A stretch of 64,000 nucleotides of DNA, from contig NZ_CP046973.1 in the NCBI RefSeq assembly GCF_009792235.1, positions 1,550,001 to 1,614,000 on the forward strand. The letters are read 5' to 3'. Positions 44,875-55,317 of the stretch are shown here, in pieces. The position numbers and the translations under genes were made by a program. Positions within the stretch are counted from its first letter, which is position 1. Every line of letters begins with the position of its first letter. Below the pieces are notes generated by a model. It was not told where the DNA came from and searched no databases. It saw nothing but the letters and a program-made list of their open reading frames with translations. Origin of the DNA: Microcystis aeruginosa FD4. Its GTDB lineage: Bacteria; Cyanobacteriota; Cyanobacteriia; Cyanobacteriales; Microcystaceae.

Positions 44875-47768
44875 TCAGCGCACAACAGTAGATAGCCATT
44901 TTATAATTTCAGTCTGTGAGGGTTCTGCACCATCAAGGTAGTCTTGATAGTGGTTTCCATTTTTCCAGTCCCAGAATATGTTCTGAAATGGGCAATAATC
45001 TGGTCTTGAACCCCGAAATACCCGCTCTTTGACGATCTTACCCGTTTGCGTACTGCGGAGCTTGACTCGTACCAACTGTCGCCGACGGCTTACAGTACCG
45101 GTGGCATTGCCCTGTAGGGCGTAGTAGGGACAGTTTTGAATGGTTTCACGGTCTTTTGCCAAAGAAACCACATACTTAAAATGGGATGGCTTGACGGGTT
45201 TGAGAGAATTGGGGAGGGTAAGGGCCCATTCGTCACAAACTAAAGCCTTACCAGATTCGCTTTTCCCTAAACCGACGGCTGGCGATTTAGCCGGTTTGCC
45301 CCCGCAGGCCGTTGAGCGAGCTGCGGATATGATTGACTGTCCTTGACTTCCGGTATCTTGACTGAGTGACCCTACTGCTTTGTTATATCCTTGTTTAGCA
45401 GAAGCAATGATTTCTGGCTCTTTGGTCAAGGTTTTGGCTTGATTGAACTGGTCTATGGCTTCTAAATATAAATTTTCTGTTTGATAGACCTGACCGCAAG
45501 CCAGATGAAATCGTGGTAAGTTCTTATCAGGAGATGGAATCAGCGAATTCTTCAGAAGATTCCCGATGCTGTTGCAGGACTCATAGCTGGCAAGTGCAGA
45601 GGGTTGTGCTGTCTCAAAGATAGACTCAACCTGCTGACGGGAGGCTTCGACTAGAATGCTGTTACTGTAATCGTTAATAAAATTGTTATAGGTCAGTAAA
45701 GCAGCACTAAAGTCACCTGCTTTTTGCTGGTCAACAGCGACTTGAAAGGCGAGACACTCCTGTTGCGCCTGTTGTGCCACCGCCCGCTTTTGTTCCATGT
45801 TGATCGCTCGCCACCCCTTAAGCATTGGGTCGAAGTGTTTGATGGCTGTAGTACAGTCTGCTCTTTGATAGGCTTGATGGCCCTGGTTAAAATCGTATAG
45901 ATCCAACAAGTATTGAATCGCCACAGGTCCTAAAAGAGCAATGGTAATAGTAACTATCAAGGACTTGTAGTATTGGCGTAACAATAACGATCCTAAAACT
46001 TGGAAAGCGGCTGGCTGTAGCCAGTAGTGAGGGTCACGCAGGGCAACCATGAGCGGTTTGATAGCCACCTTGCCCATTTTTGCTAACCCTTCTGCTGCTG
46101 CTTCACTCACATAATCCACGTCGCCAAGTATGGCGATCAGGGGTTCGATCGCTCGCCTGTCTCCCATCTCCCCTAACGCTTTAGCTGCCCCCTCGCGCAC
46201 ACCAGGTTTTTCATCTTTTAGAGCGGCGATCAGGGGTTCGATCGCTCCCTTATCCCCGATTTTCCCTAATGCCCTAGCTGCCCCCTCACGCCCAAAGGCG
46301 TTCTCATTTCTCAGGGCAATGATCAGGGGGGCTACTGATGGAGAACCAATTTCAACACACTTATCGAACTTGCCTTTAACAATCCAGTAGGCTGCTCCTT
46401 TCTCATCTAACTTAGGTTGCCAGCCTCTCTTCTCCAATTCTTCCACTGCCTTCTGACGAACCTTGTAGTCTTGATCTTCAAGATCATTGATAAAACAATC
46501 TACTTCAGAAATCTCGGTATTGATTGGGTTTTCCGATTGTGAATTACCATCATCAATTTTCTGGGCTGAACTATCAAGAAGGGGGGCGAGATCGCCGCTT
46601 TTTTCAGTAGCGACTGCAACGGTAGTTTTTTCTGGGCTATCCTCCCTGTTATCGGCTTTTAGCGCAGTGGGCAGACCTCCTTCGGGCAGAGGACACATGG
46701 GCAGGGAAGATGCCATCTTGATCAGGGACATAATCCACTGGTCTGTTTCTGTGGGATGGGGATTGGCATTGGAGTCGAGGAGGGAGATTCTCTCCTTGCC
46801 CTCCTTACGCCAAGCATCATTGAGAAAAGTACCGAGGTAGCCGTCGATGTTAATGATGTAAACTGAACCTTTAACCTTGGCAGTTACTTGGGAGGAATTA
46901 GTCAAAGCGGCTTGATAACCTTGGGAGATTAAATAACAGGCAAAATTACTGGCGACGTAAGTGGCTCCGACTTCATCTTCCTTGCCCTCAAATTCTGGCG
47001 GTATTTTAGACTCAAGACCTAATTGCCCCTGACAGAGGCATTTGGCATAGGCGGCCTGCATTTTGTACTCGCCCGACTGCCCACATTGGTCAAAGGCTGC
47101 AATCGCCTGCTCGAAATGACCCGTGCGATAGATGGTAACGCCTCGGTTGTAAAGCTGTACGGGGGTTTTTGACTCCGATGTTGCTTGGCTATCGAGTTCT
47201 GTACTGCTAGAAGTTTCCGATGAGTCATCCCCGATGCGGAAACTCTCAAGGATACTATTGAAGACGGGTTGAAACTTTGAAGCCTTTTGGACGGGAACTT
47301 CACTGACGAATTGGAAAGTGATCTCCACCCCAAACAGGGTGGTGGATTGTTCCTGAATCTGCCCCTTGGCTCCGTCATAGCGGTAAACTAATTTGGCCGC
47401 CGGTTGGTGTGGTGGGCGAGGCGAATTTCTTCCCCTGAAATGAACTGAAAGCCAGGAAAGCAGCTAGGTAATTCGGCTTTTTGCTGCTCGATGTACTCTT
47501 GGGGCGTGCTAGGATATTCAATCAGTTTTCCATCTTCTGGCCAACCTGTGATCTTAAGATGGGGGTTTCCTCGGAGAATTTTGCCTCGGCGAACGTTAAC
47601 TGAGAAACAGGGACGACCGCCACTTCCCTCTTTCCCCGCGACAGCAATGGGAATTGTCCAAGAGCCGGCCGGTTCGTTTTCCCAGAGAATTTCCCAGTCT
47701 GTCGGATAGGCGATCGAGAAGTTCCATTCTCGGCTGTAATAAGATTTTATTGAAGACAGGGTTTCCAT
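44875..47768 (-). pseudogene. PsbP-like/TPR/HEAT/membrane/TPR protein with one frameshift
   Basis: One gene of about 965 codons broken near 47395-47410. The first frame (47768 down) encodes REWNFSIAYPTDWEILWE and ends early (LAHHTNRRPN). The next frame continues AAKLVYRYDGAKGQIQEQ, QPVFNSILESFRI, completing a PsbP/DcrB-like domain. Then come a TPR (YNRGVTIYRTGHFEQAIAAF), a domain with TYVASNFACYL, at least four HEAT repeats (APLIIALRNENAFGREGAARALG...), one membrane helix (SLIVTITIALLGPVAIQYLL), more TPR-like helices, and a C-terminal beta domain. Adding one base restores the frame. The internal GTG at 47328 is an unlikely start. Confidence 0.72.
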
Positions 47769-47814
47769 GATTTTGTTACCTCCGCGTGGTTAACCCTACT
47801 TTTTTGTTGGGGAC

Positions 47815-48573
47815 TCAATGCTTAAGGTTTGCCTTGGAATCCTCAACTGGAGAGTTTAGATGCCTTTTGATTGATTGGTACATAGCTTGGTACGCTGTTT
47901 CCTCTGGATTTAAGGCAATCAATTTTTCGAGAGTTGTGCTTGCTCCCTGAAAATCTTGCATTTCCATCTGAACCTTAAGCAAGCCTTGGAGTGCTATTTG
48001 ATTATCTGGTTCGCGCTCTAGGATAATCTCGTACTCCCGTTTTTGAGATTCCTTGGTGGTAAAAGCCGCAGCAGCCGCCTGACGCACATTCTGGCCCCCG
48101 AGAGCAACAATCAGTGGCTCTACGACTCGCCCATCGCCAATTTTCCCTAGTGCCTCAGTAGCAGACCGACGTACATCCACATCCTCATCTTTGAGGACAG
48201 CCACCAGTGGCTCTATGGCAAGTTCACCGCCAATTTTCCCTAGTGCCTCAGCAGCAGCCCGACGTACAACCACATCCTCATCTTTGAGGGCAGCTATGAG
48301 CGGCTCTACAGAAGGCTGACCAATTCTGACCAGTGCCTCAGCAGCATACCGACGTACAACCACATCCTCATCTTTGAGGGCAGCTATGAGTGGCTCTACG
48401 GCTCGCCCATCGCCAATTTTCCCTAGTGCCTCAGTAGCAGACTCACGGACTTTGTGTGCTGCCTCATGCGCCCAAGGTTCGTTGTCATCAGTATATTGCA
48501 AGGCACGGATTAAGCCTTCGACATTACCCTCAGCCTCAAGTTTTTCCACATTCGGTCGAAAAAGCGTTAACAT
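47815..48573 (-). CDS. HEAT-repeat protein with C-terminal TPR-like helices
   Basis: 252 residues. An N-terminal helix pair is followed by four near-identical HEAT (PBS-lyase type) repeats of the form AVEPLIAALKDEDVVVRRYAAEAL, separated by ~31 residues. A C-terminal helical segment reads YEIILEREPDNQIALQGLLKV. The strong DNA-level similarity between the repeats suggests recent expansion. It lacks the phycobilin-lyase context of CpcE/F, so a scaffold role with the neighbouring TPR/HEAT protein is more likely. Confidence 0.82.
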   Translation of the reverse strand: MLTLFRPNVEKLEAEGNVEGLIRALQYTDDNEPWAHEAAHKVRESATEALGKIGDGRAVEPLIAALKDEDVVVRRYAAEALVRIGQPSVEPLIAALKDEDVVVRRAAAEALGKIGGELAIEPLVAVLKDEDVDVRRSATEALGKIGDGRVVEPLIVALGGQNVRQAAAAAFTTKESQKREYEIILEREPDNQIALQGLLKVQMEMQDFQGASTTLEKLIALNPEETAYQAMYQSIKRHLNSPVEDSKANLKH

Positions 48574-48648
48574 GATTAACCTCCCCTGAAACCAGAATTT
48601 TCCTAATCAGTCCTGTCACTCCTCACCTCCTAATAGCAATCTAAAACC

Positions 48649-49072
48649 CTAAAATTGACCCCATTTAACCCCTCCGGGACATTCAACTCCCGTACCAAAT
48701 CCACACTTAGATTGGGTAACTCGATAACCATGAGCGTAAGCCCACTGTCGCCCCCCCCCTGTCCAATTCGGGAGAACCACAATTCAAGTAATCTAGAGCC
48801 ATGTATTCATCGCCGTAGCGAAAGAGGGCGTTATTCAAAGCTTTTTCCGAACCCGGAATCCCCAGTTTTATGCCCAAGAAAAGGACTTGAAGGCGATTTT
48901 GGCGGTGGCGCACTCCCCTTACCAGCGAATCAATAGCTGAGTTAGACTCTAAGCCAGCTTCTTGCAAAGAACTTTCTGTGGTGTCCCGTTCTGCTTTGCG
49001 GCTTCTGAAGTTACTTTCCGTCTTTCCCTTGAGTTCCATCGCTTTTCCCTCTTGCTGAAAAAACTCACTCAC
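48649..49072 (-). pseudogene. Conserved-looking protein shifted in a G9 run
   Basis: From ATG 49072 the frame encodes SLQEAGLESNSAIDSLVRG, LGIPGSEKALNNALFRYGDEYMALDYLN and PELDRGG. It then hits nine G (minus strand; 48752-48760) and ends at 48707 in an odd tail. With eight G the frame continues RQWAYAHGYRVTQSKCGFG to a TAG at 48649, exactly 140 residues. A one-base slip in the homopolymer (or a sequencing error) best explains it. Family unknown. Confidence 0.55.
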
Positions 49073-49604
49073 TTACCCGAGAACAATTTATATTGTACCT
49101 TGCTTTGGTCACTCAGAGTTAGCACGATTAAAGGTTTGACGGGGCAATCGCACACAATTCTTAAATATCTGCAATAAATCTATTAAATAAAAACTTGGTA
49201 AGCTAAGACGCATTTAAACCGCTTATTCTTAGATTAGCCCACCCCCCCTTGCCCTAGGGTTGATTCATTTAAATTAAGTACAGCTGATTTTGAGTCAATA
49301 AATTTGACCTAAGATTCTCAATTTTATCTTTTTCTAACCAAAAGAGTTAGTCACAATAACTAATCTTTAATCCTCTGCCAATATTTATTATGAATAAATT
49401 GATAAAGCTTGTTCCCAAGCCACTAAAAGCCTATCTCTCTTCAAATTGTCTGAGAGTACATCCTGTTAATTTAGCTAATTTTTCTGCTTCTTATGTCGAT
49501 AAAACTATCAGTTTTTCCCAACGTTCAGCTAACCACCTCTGTCCCTCCGTTTGAGAGAAAACCCAAACCTCTGGGCTCTTCTGGTTTCTGTGTGGAAATG
49601 AGGT

Positions 49605-50703
49605 CTATACTGATAGTTTATTTAACAAAATAGTCCTAAAAGTCTTTCCCAGTAAACATTTCACGATTTCATAGGCAAAAATTATCACACAAAGTCGAGA
49701 AGAGCCACCTCTGAAAAGATTCAATCCTATAGTTGTGAGAATTGACCAATTGCTGGCCGCTTGAAAATCACTTATCTCGCTTTTATCTTCCTCAAAAATT
49801 ACATCTTTTACCCAATGTAACTGATTTTCTATTTTCCAATGTCCTCGAATAATTTTAGCAAATACTTGGGCGGATTCGGTTAGGCTACTGATATAGTAAG
49901 CTGTTTCTTCATACGTTTTATCCCCGCGACTACCCTTTCTTTCTACTTTAATAAGTCTTCGCAGATTTTCAAACCCTTGTCTTTCATTTTTCCTCACTTT
50001 AAAAACTTCTATTTTTCTTGATATTTTTCGTCCATGACTATTATCTTGTTCAAGAAAGCAACTTTCTGGCTTTGAGGAATTACTCAGGTCTTGTATTCGC
50101 TGATAAAGATTTTTCTGATTTCCTTTAACGGTGATAACATAATCATTTTTACTCTTGGCTATTAAGCTGATTGTTTTTTTCTGACAGTGTAAAGCATCCC
50201 CAGTAAAAACTTTATTTTGGAGAGTGCAATCTTCAATTATAGCTTGACCTTCGTCGATTTCATACCCTTTTTTGTTTGCGATTCTTTTTATGTGTAATAC
50301 TAATCCACTTTCTTGACTAAACAATGAGACAAACATAATAAAATTTTGTTGTTCATTGTTAGGATTCTTTAGGGTATTTTTGAGACTTTTTCCATCTATA
50401 CCTAGCCAATTTATATCATCTCTTTGTCCATATTCTTGTAATGCCCATTCATTAAACATTTTTAACAAACTCTGCCATTCAACTCCCATCATTACCCTTC
50501 TAATTGTTGAATAAGATGGGAGTCTTTCTGGAATTATGTTAAATTCTTGACTGAGCCTGTGCCGATTATTTTCGGCAAACTCTCCTAGCTCTCTATAACT
50601 TAAGTATCCTAGCATTGTTCCCAGTATTATTACTACTAATACTATCCATAAAGGGTGTCTTTTTCCTTTATCTTTCCGAAAGTCCTTGACTTGTTTCAGT
50701 TTT
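49605..50703 (-). pseudogene. ISAs1-type transposase of a second kind, 5' end cut off
   Basis: The frame is open from the ISAs1 border at 50703 to 49605: KLKQVKDFRKDKGKRHPLWI, LPSYSTIRRVMMGVEW, WLGIDGKSLKNTLK, GDALHCQKKTISL, DYVITVKGNQKNLYQ, IIRGHWKIENQLHWVKDV. The first ~20 codons were removed by the element at 50704. It is distinct from the 42.6/50.9-kb type. The gap 49073-49604 holds a ~54-codon frame from 49390 (MNKLIKLVPKPLKAYLS) that I cannot identify, and no other gene. Confidence 0.8.
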
Positions 50704-52219
50704 CAGGGTAATCGCCTGTTGATGGAGTTTTCAAATTCTGAGGGGTTGGGTCTAAAATTTGATGACTAAATCAGGCTTTGACCTGCACAAGGATATAGAA
50801 TTTCTGGTTTTGCCAGTTATTCTGGCTACCTCATCTACTCAGTTCCTGAAATTCCCAAAAGTATTAGCCAATTATAAGATTAACATCTACCTCCTCTCTC
50901 AGTCAACGGCACTGGCCGCTAAGATTTTTACCATGAAATCATTGTTCATGCTTGCCGTATAGCGTTTCATCTTCAGGCTCTTCTTGGAAGGCTCTCGCTT
51001 GAGCAAATTCACACTGAGGCGACGCAACAGCCCCAGGTTTTCCGCTCCATAGCCCAGGCGAATCCGACTGGCATCTTCATTAAAAGTGACATCGAGTACC
51101 CAGTGCTGGCTATTTTCGATACTCCAATGGGAGCGAATGACACGGGCGTGTTTTTGGGCATCCTCTGCCAAGCTACTGATGAAGAAGCGTACTTCCCTGG
51201 TGGTTTTATGACCCAAGCGGCGGACGCTGCGCATCATGACCACAGTGGTCAAGCCCGGCCAGAGGTTTTGGCGATGTAAAGGGGGTAATCGGGACACTGG
51301 CACCGCCCAAATTTGACGGGTCTCAAGGCGATGATGTCCAGATTCCACCGTCTCCTGGAAGCTGTATTCAATCCCCTGCCAATCCCCGGCTACTGCTTGC
51401 TCAAACCACCCTTCTACTTGTGGGAACAGCTTGCCTTGGTTGCCCTTGAGGGCAAAAACATAATCTCCTCCCCCTTCCTTGATTTGCTTGGCTATTTCTG
51501 TCTGGGTTCCCATCGCATCCAAGGTAACTATTGCTCCCTTGAGGTTGAGCAATTGCAGCATCCGCGGCACGGCGGTAATTTCGTTGGATTTGCTCTTGAC
51601 TTTTTCTTGGGCTAGAACCAAGCCATGTTCGCTACTCCAGGCACTTACTGTGTGCAAAGCTTTCAGATTTTCCTCCCGGTCATAAGAATTTCTGCCCGTT
51701 TTCCCATCTATAGGGATTAGTTCTATGTTCAACTTCTCTGTGATTTCTCTTATCACCCGCCAGGAATCCCGACTGTAATTGCTTGGGTTCTAGCATGGCC
51801 AGCACTCGCCCAAAGGTATCGTGGGACGGTATGCCATTCGGGAGGTCTAAAAATGTTTCCAACCAAGACTGCTTCGCTTGTCCGTAGGCTTCTATGGCGG
51901 CAAAACCATCGGCACCAGTCAACACCGCCAAGATAGCGATGGTAATTATCGAGACTAGGCTATGATTGCGCCCCCTGTCCGCTCTGGGGTCTTCTAGATG
52001 CTGAAAATGTTTCAAGACACTGTTTCTTAAAACCTTTGCCTCTCGCTCTTGCTTCGGGTGTAAAATTAGGGGGGCCAAACCTTCTGCCATGCTCAACTGC
52101 TACACTATGTAACTTTTTACTTCCTCTCAGATTAACTTATATCAGCTCGTCCTGCTAGGCACGACATTCAGTCACCTCTGTCTGTTACATTTTATACAAA
52201 ACGACGTGCGATTACCCTG
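50704..52219 (-). mobile_element. ISAs1-family insertion sequence, broken copy
   Basis: Ends CAGGGTAATCGCC at 50704 and CGATTACCCTG ending at 52219 match the intact copy at 42380-43911, and the interior is highly similar in the same orientation. No target duplication is seen: the left flank is another transposase gene and the right flank an IS4-type fragment, so sequence was lost or exchanged around it. Confidence 0.88.
50899..52096 (-). pseudogene. ISAs1-family transposase, frameshifted
   Basis: It is nearly identical to the 42580 transposase but split. The first frame (52096 to 51680) shifts after KQLQSGFLA. The rest continues from ITEKLNIELIPIDGK in the next frame to 50899. One extra base near 51755-51762 accounts for the length. 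The catalytic core lies in the second frame without a proper start, so the copy is probably dead or helped by the intact one. Confidence 0.88.
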
Positions 52220-52643
52220 GTATATTCTGACTAACTTTGGAGATTTAGACACGGCAATAATTGCCTATCAAAAAAGATTTGATATTGAGGAGATGTTTCG
52301 AGATTTTAAGTCAGGAGGCTATAGCTTAGAAGGTTCTCAATTAGCACCGCAATACCTATCAAAGCTGATAATTGTTATAGCTATCGCCTATACAAGTGCC
52401 ACAATGCAAGGTAAAAAAATTAAGGATATGGGAATCCAAAAATATGTCACAAGACCTGAAAAAAGATATAAAGGTCAACGCAGACACAGCAGTTTTTATG
52501 TGGGTCAACATCTCTATCATTGGCTCCAGCTACATCAAATGTTCCCAAAAAATATAGAAGAGCTAATGCAAATTAGCCGCTATCGGTTGAAGGATTACAT
52601 CAAAGGACAAAGAGCTATATCGCTTGCCCTATCTACCTTCTAG
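52220..52643 (+). pseudogene. IS4-like transposase C-terminal fragment
   Basis: About 140 codons: WYILTNFGDLDTAIIAYQKR FDIEEMFRDFKSGGYSLEG contains the late catalytic Glu region of IS4-type DDE transposases, followed by QYLSKLIIVIAIAYTSA. It begins at the ISAs1 border and has no N-terminal half. Confidence 0.75.
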
Positions 52644-52659
52644 CTCGCTTGTCCCCCTC

Positions 52660-52872
52660 TCAGCTTCTCCACTGTTTATCATGCCAGAACACGGTGGAGT
52701 AGGTCGGGAAATCTTTCGGGAGGTCCCGCCAATTACAGCCATTTTTGAGTTGATAGAAAATCCCATCTAAAATCTGTCGTTTTGTCCATTTTGGGGGACA
52801 AGTCAATTTCTTCTTTGGCAATAGCGGTTCTACGAGCGACCACTCTTCATCCGTCATACTACTTGAGTACAT
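52660..52872 (-). pseudogene. IS5-family transposase N-terminal fragment
   Basis: 70 codons reading MTDEEWSLVEPLLP, RQILDGIFYQLKNGCNWRDLP and YSTVFWHDKQW, the N-terminal DUF4096-type region of IS5/IS1031 transposases. It stops before the catalytic core. It faces the IS4-like fragment tail to tail. Confidence 0.8.
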
Positions 52873-53057
52873 TTAGCTGACTCCTCCTTTGATTTTTTGG
52901 GACGACTAGACGGTGACGCATTCACAAAACGGGGTTCAGACTAAAGTATTGCCGTTAAGCGCCGCCAGAGACTCTCTCCCCTGAAACCTATAATGGACAA
53001 GGTTTTCGCTTCACCTTTTCAGTAAGGGCATCTACATTATAAAAAATACCAAATGGG

Positions 53058-53730
53058 TTCTATAGTCGCCAACCGATGGCTGAATATTGTTTAGAACACC
53101 ATTTCAACTTTATTTTTGTCTGTTTACCCTCATCCCATCCGACTCTTTATGAGTGGGTCTCCTTCCTGGAGGCGAATCGAGAAGTCAAAACCACTCAACA
53201 GCGACGTTGGAATGGGCGCTACTTGGAAATTTGGGACTATCGTTATCTCAATCAAGTCCCCGGAGCGAGAACAACAACCCGCCCTAGAGGTCAATTGGTG
53301 TGAGGTGACAATTAAGCGCGAGTCGGATGGTCAACTTCTCTATCGCAATAGCTGGATTACCAACCACAACCTGACTCCCCAACGGGTCTTTCTGGTGTGC
53401 GCTGCTGGACGGAGCCGTTGGCGAACCGAAAATGAGAATCACAATGTTCTCAAAACTCGGGGCTATCATTTAGAACATAATTTTGGGCATGGTCAGCAAC
53501 ATTTGTCCTCTTTTCTGCTGACCCTCAACCTTCTGGCTTTCTTATGACCTACCGTTCTCCATCTGGTCGATGAACGCTATCAACGGGCTCGGATTCAGCG
53601 AGGGACTCGCCGGGGCTTTTTTCAAGATGTTATTTGTCTGACCAAGTATCTGTTGTTTGAAAGCTGGCATCACCTTCTAGACTTTATGCTCGTTGATGCC
53701 ATCCCTAGGGCTCTCGTTAATTCTTCTTGA
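53058..53730 (+). pseudogene. DDE transposase remnant of unassigned family, multiply broken
   Basis: QPMAEYCLEHHFNFIFVCLP, WNGRYLEIWDYRYLNQVP, then after a frameshift ALEVNWCEVTIKRESDG, NHNLTPQRVFLVCAAGRSRW and HNVLKTRGYHLEHNFGHGQ. A TGA at 53545-53547 interrupts the C-terminus, which continues TVLHLVDERYQRARIQRGTR to 53730. The late ENxxHNxxKxxGYHLEHNFGHG segment is transposase-like (catalytic Glu region). I cannot place the family. Confidence 0.6.
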
Positions 53731-53902
53731 TGTTGGATTGGGATGTACATGGCAAAAGCGTTTTATATTCCGTATTATTTGCTACATTCTGAATTTGGAA
53801 TTGCTGGCCAACACCTGATCTTGTTTGCGCTGTGAAAGTCTGGGACTACAATAGAAAAAAGTGACAATTTTTGCCAGAGTGATTACCGAGGACTAATAAA
53901 GA

Positions 53903-55193
53903 ATGACGGCTATCCTAGGGAAACCTGCCACACTTAACACTCCGATTCTGCACCGTCTTGCCAATGGTTTAACGATTATTGCCGAAAGTCAACCGGTAGA
54001 AGCGGTTAATCTCAATGTTTGGCTGCAGGTCGGCTCGGCCTTAGAATCGGATCAGATCAATGGGATGGCTCATTTTCTCGAACACATGGTTTTTAAGGGA
54101 ACCCGTAACTTAGACAGTGGTGAATTTGAACGGGCGATTCGAATCGAGGGGAGCGGTGACTAATGCCGCTACTAGCCAAGAATACACCCATTATTACATT
54201 ACCACTGCCCCGCAGGACTTCGCCCATCTGGCCCCGCTCCAGCTAGAAGTGGTTTTAGAAGCTTTAATTCCCGATGAAGCTTTTGAGCGGGAAAGACAGG
54301 TTATTTTAGAAGAAATTCGTCGTTCTCAGGATAATCCCCGTCGTCGCACTTTTTATCGCACCATGGAGACTTGTTTTCAAGTTTTACCCTATCGTCGTCC
54401 GGTCTTGGGTCCGACGGAAGTGATTGAAAATCTTACTCCTCAACAAATGCGCGATTTTCATCGGACTTGGTATCGTCCCGAATGGATGACGGTGGCGGTG
54501 GTGGGTAATTTGCCTGTAGATGATTTAATGGCTATTGTAAGCGATTCTTTGGATAGTTTAGGCAGTAAAGGCAATTCTAGACCGATTTCCCATCCTATCA
54601 CTAATCTACAGCCCGAAGCTCCTTTTAACGAGATTATCCGTCAAGAATACGAGGATGAAAATTTGCAGCAGGCCCGCTTAATCCTATTTTGGAAAGTGCC
54701 AGGGTTGAGAGACTTAGAAAAAACCTATCCTCTCGATGTTTTAGCGGCTATTCTGGGTCAGGGCAAGGTATCGCGATTATTTCAATCTCTGCGGCAAGAA
54801 AAGGGCTTAGTTTCCCAAATCACTGCCAGTAATATGTCCCAGACAGTGCAAGGAGTGTTTTCTGTGTCGGCCCAATTAGCCTCGGAAAATATCGAACAGG
54901 TGGAGAGCGAGATTATATCACAGATTGGAAAAATTCAAAAGGAAGCTGTGACAGTTTCTGAATTGGAACGAGTTAAAACCCAAGTGGCCAATCGGTTTAT
55001 TTTTAGCAGTGAAAGACCGAGCGATCGAGCCAACCTTTACGGTTATTATCATACTCAGATCGGTGATTTACAACCAGCTTTTTGTTATCCCCAAGACATT
55101 GAAGCCCTCACTTTAGAGGATATTCAAAATGCCTGTCAAGAGTATTTAAATCCTAACGCTTACGGTGTGGTTGTGGTGAGACCAATTCAGTGA
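53903..55193 (+). pseudogene. M16-family zinc peptidase with single-base frameshift
   Basis: The first frame has LANGLTIIAESQPVEAVNLN and the zinc motif HFLEHMVFKGT (HxxEH). After GEFERAI one extra base (about 54140) shifts it. The next frame continues SRGAVTNAATSQEYTHYYIT and the full M16 body to 55193 (VILEEIRRSQDNPRRR, RPVLGPTEVIENLT, QIGDLQPAFCYPQDIE). Removing one base gives exactly 430 codons. M16 proteases process peptides and proteins. In a core gene this could be a sequencing error or a recent mutation. Confidence 0.85.
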
Positions 55194-55199
55194 ACAGGG

Positions 55200-55292
55200 A
55201 ATGGGGAAATGGGGAAATGGGGAAATGGGGAAATTTCAACCAAAACCCTAACACCCTAACACCCCAACACCCTAACACCCCAACACCCGACT
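55200..55292. repeat. Short tandem repeats (GGGGAAAT and CACCC(T/C)AA units)
   Basis: Four tandem ATGGGGAA-type octamers (55198-55235) are followed by five ACACCC-(T/C)A units (55249-55290), filling the gap between the M16 and fructosamine-kinase genes. STRR-like; no gene. Confidence 0.75.
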
Positions 55293-55317
55293 CCTGACTC
55301 CTGAATTCTGATAAACC

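Noticed and set aside
47019..47378. 119-aa frame overlapping the PsbP-like/HEAT gene
   Set aside because: Overlaps the coding frame of the larger protein in another register and has a low-complexity basic composition.
49390..49560. Short ORF starting MNKLIKLVPKPLKAYLS
   Set aside because: 54 codons, no family recognised, in a region of transposon debris; not supported as a gene.
42380..52219. Composite transposon made by the two ISAs1 copies
   Set aside because: The two copies are not a matched outer pair: the left one has its own 10-bp target duplication and the right one none, so the block did not move as a unit.
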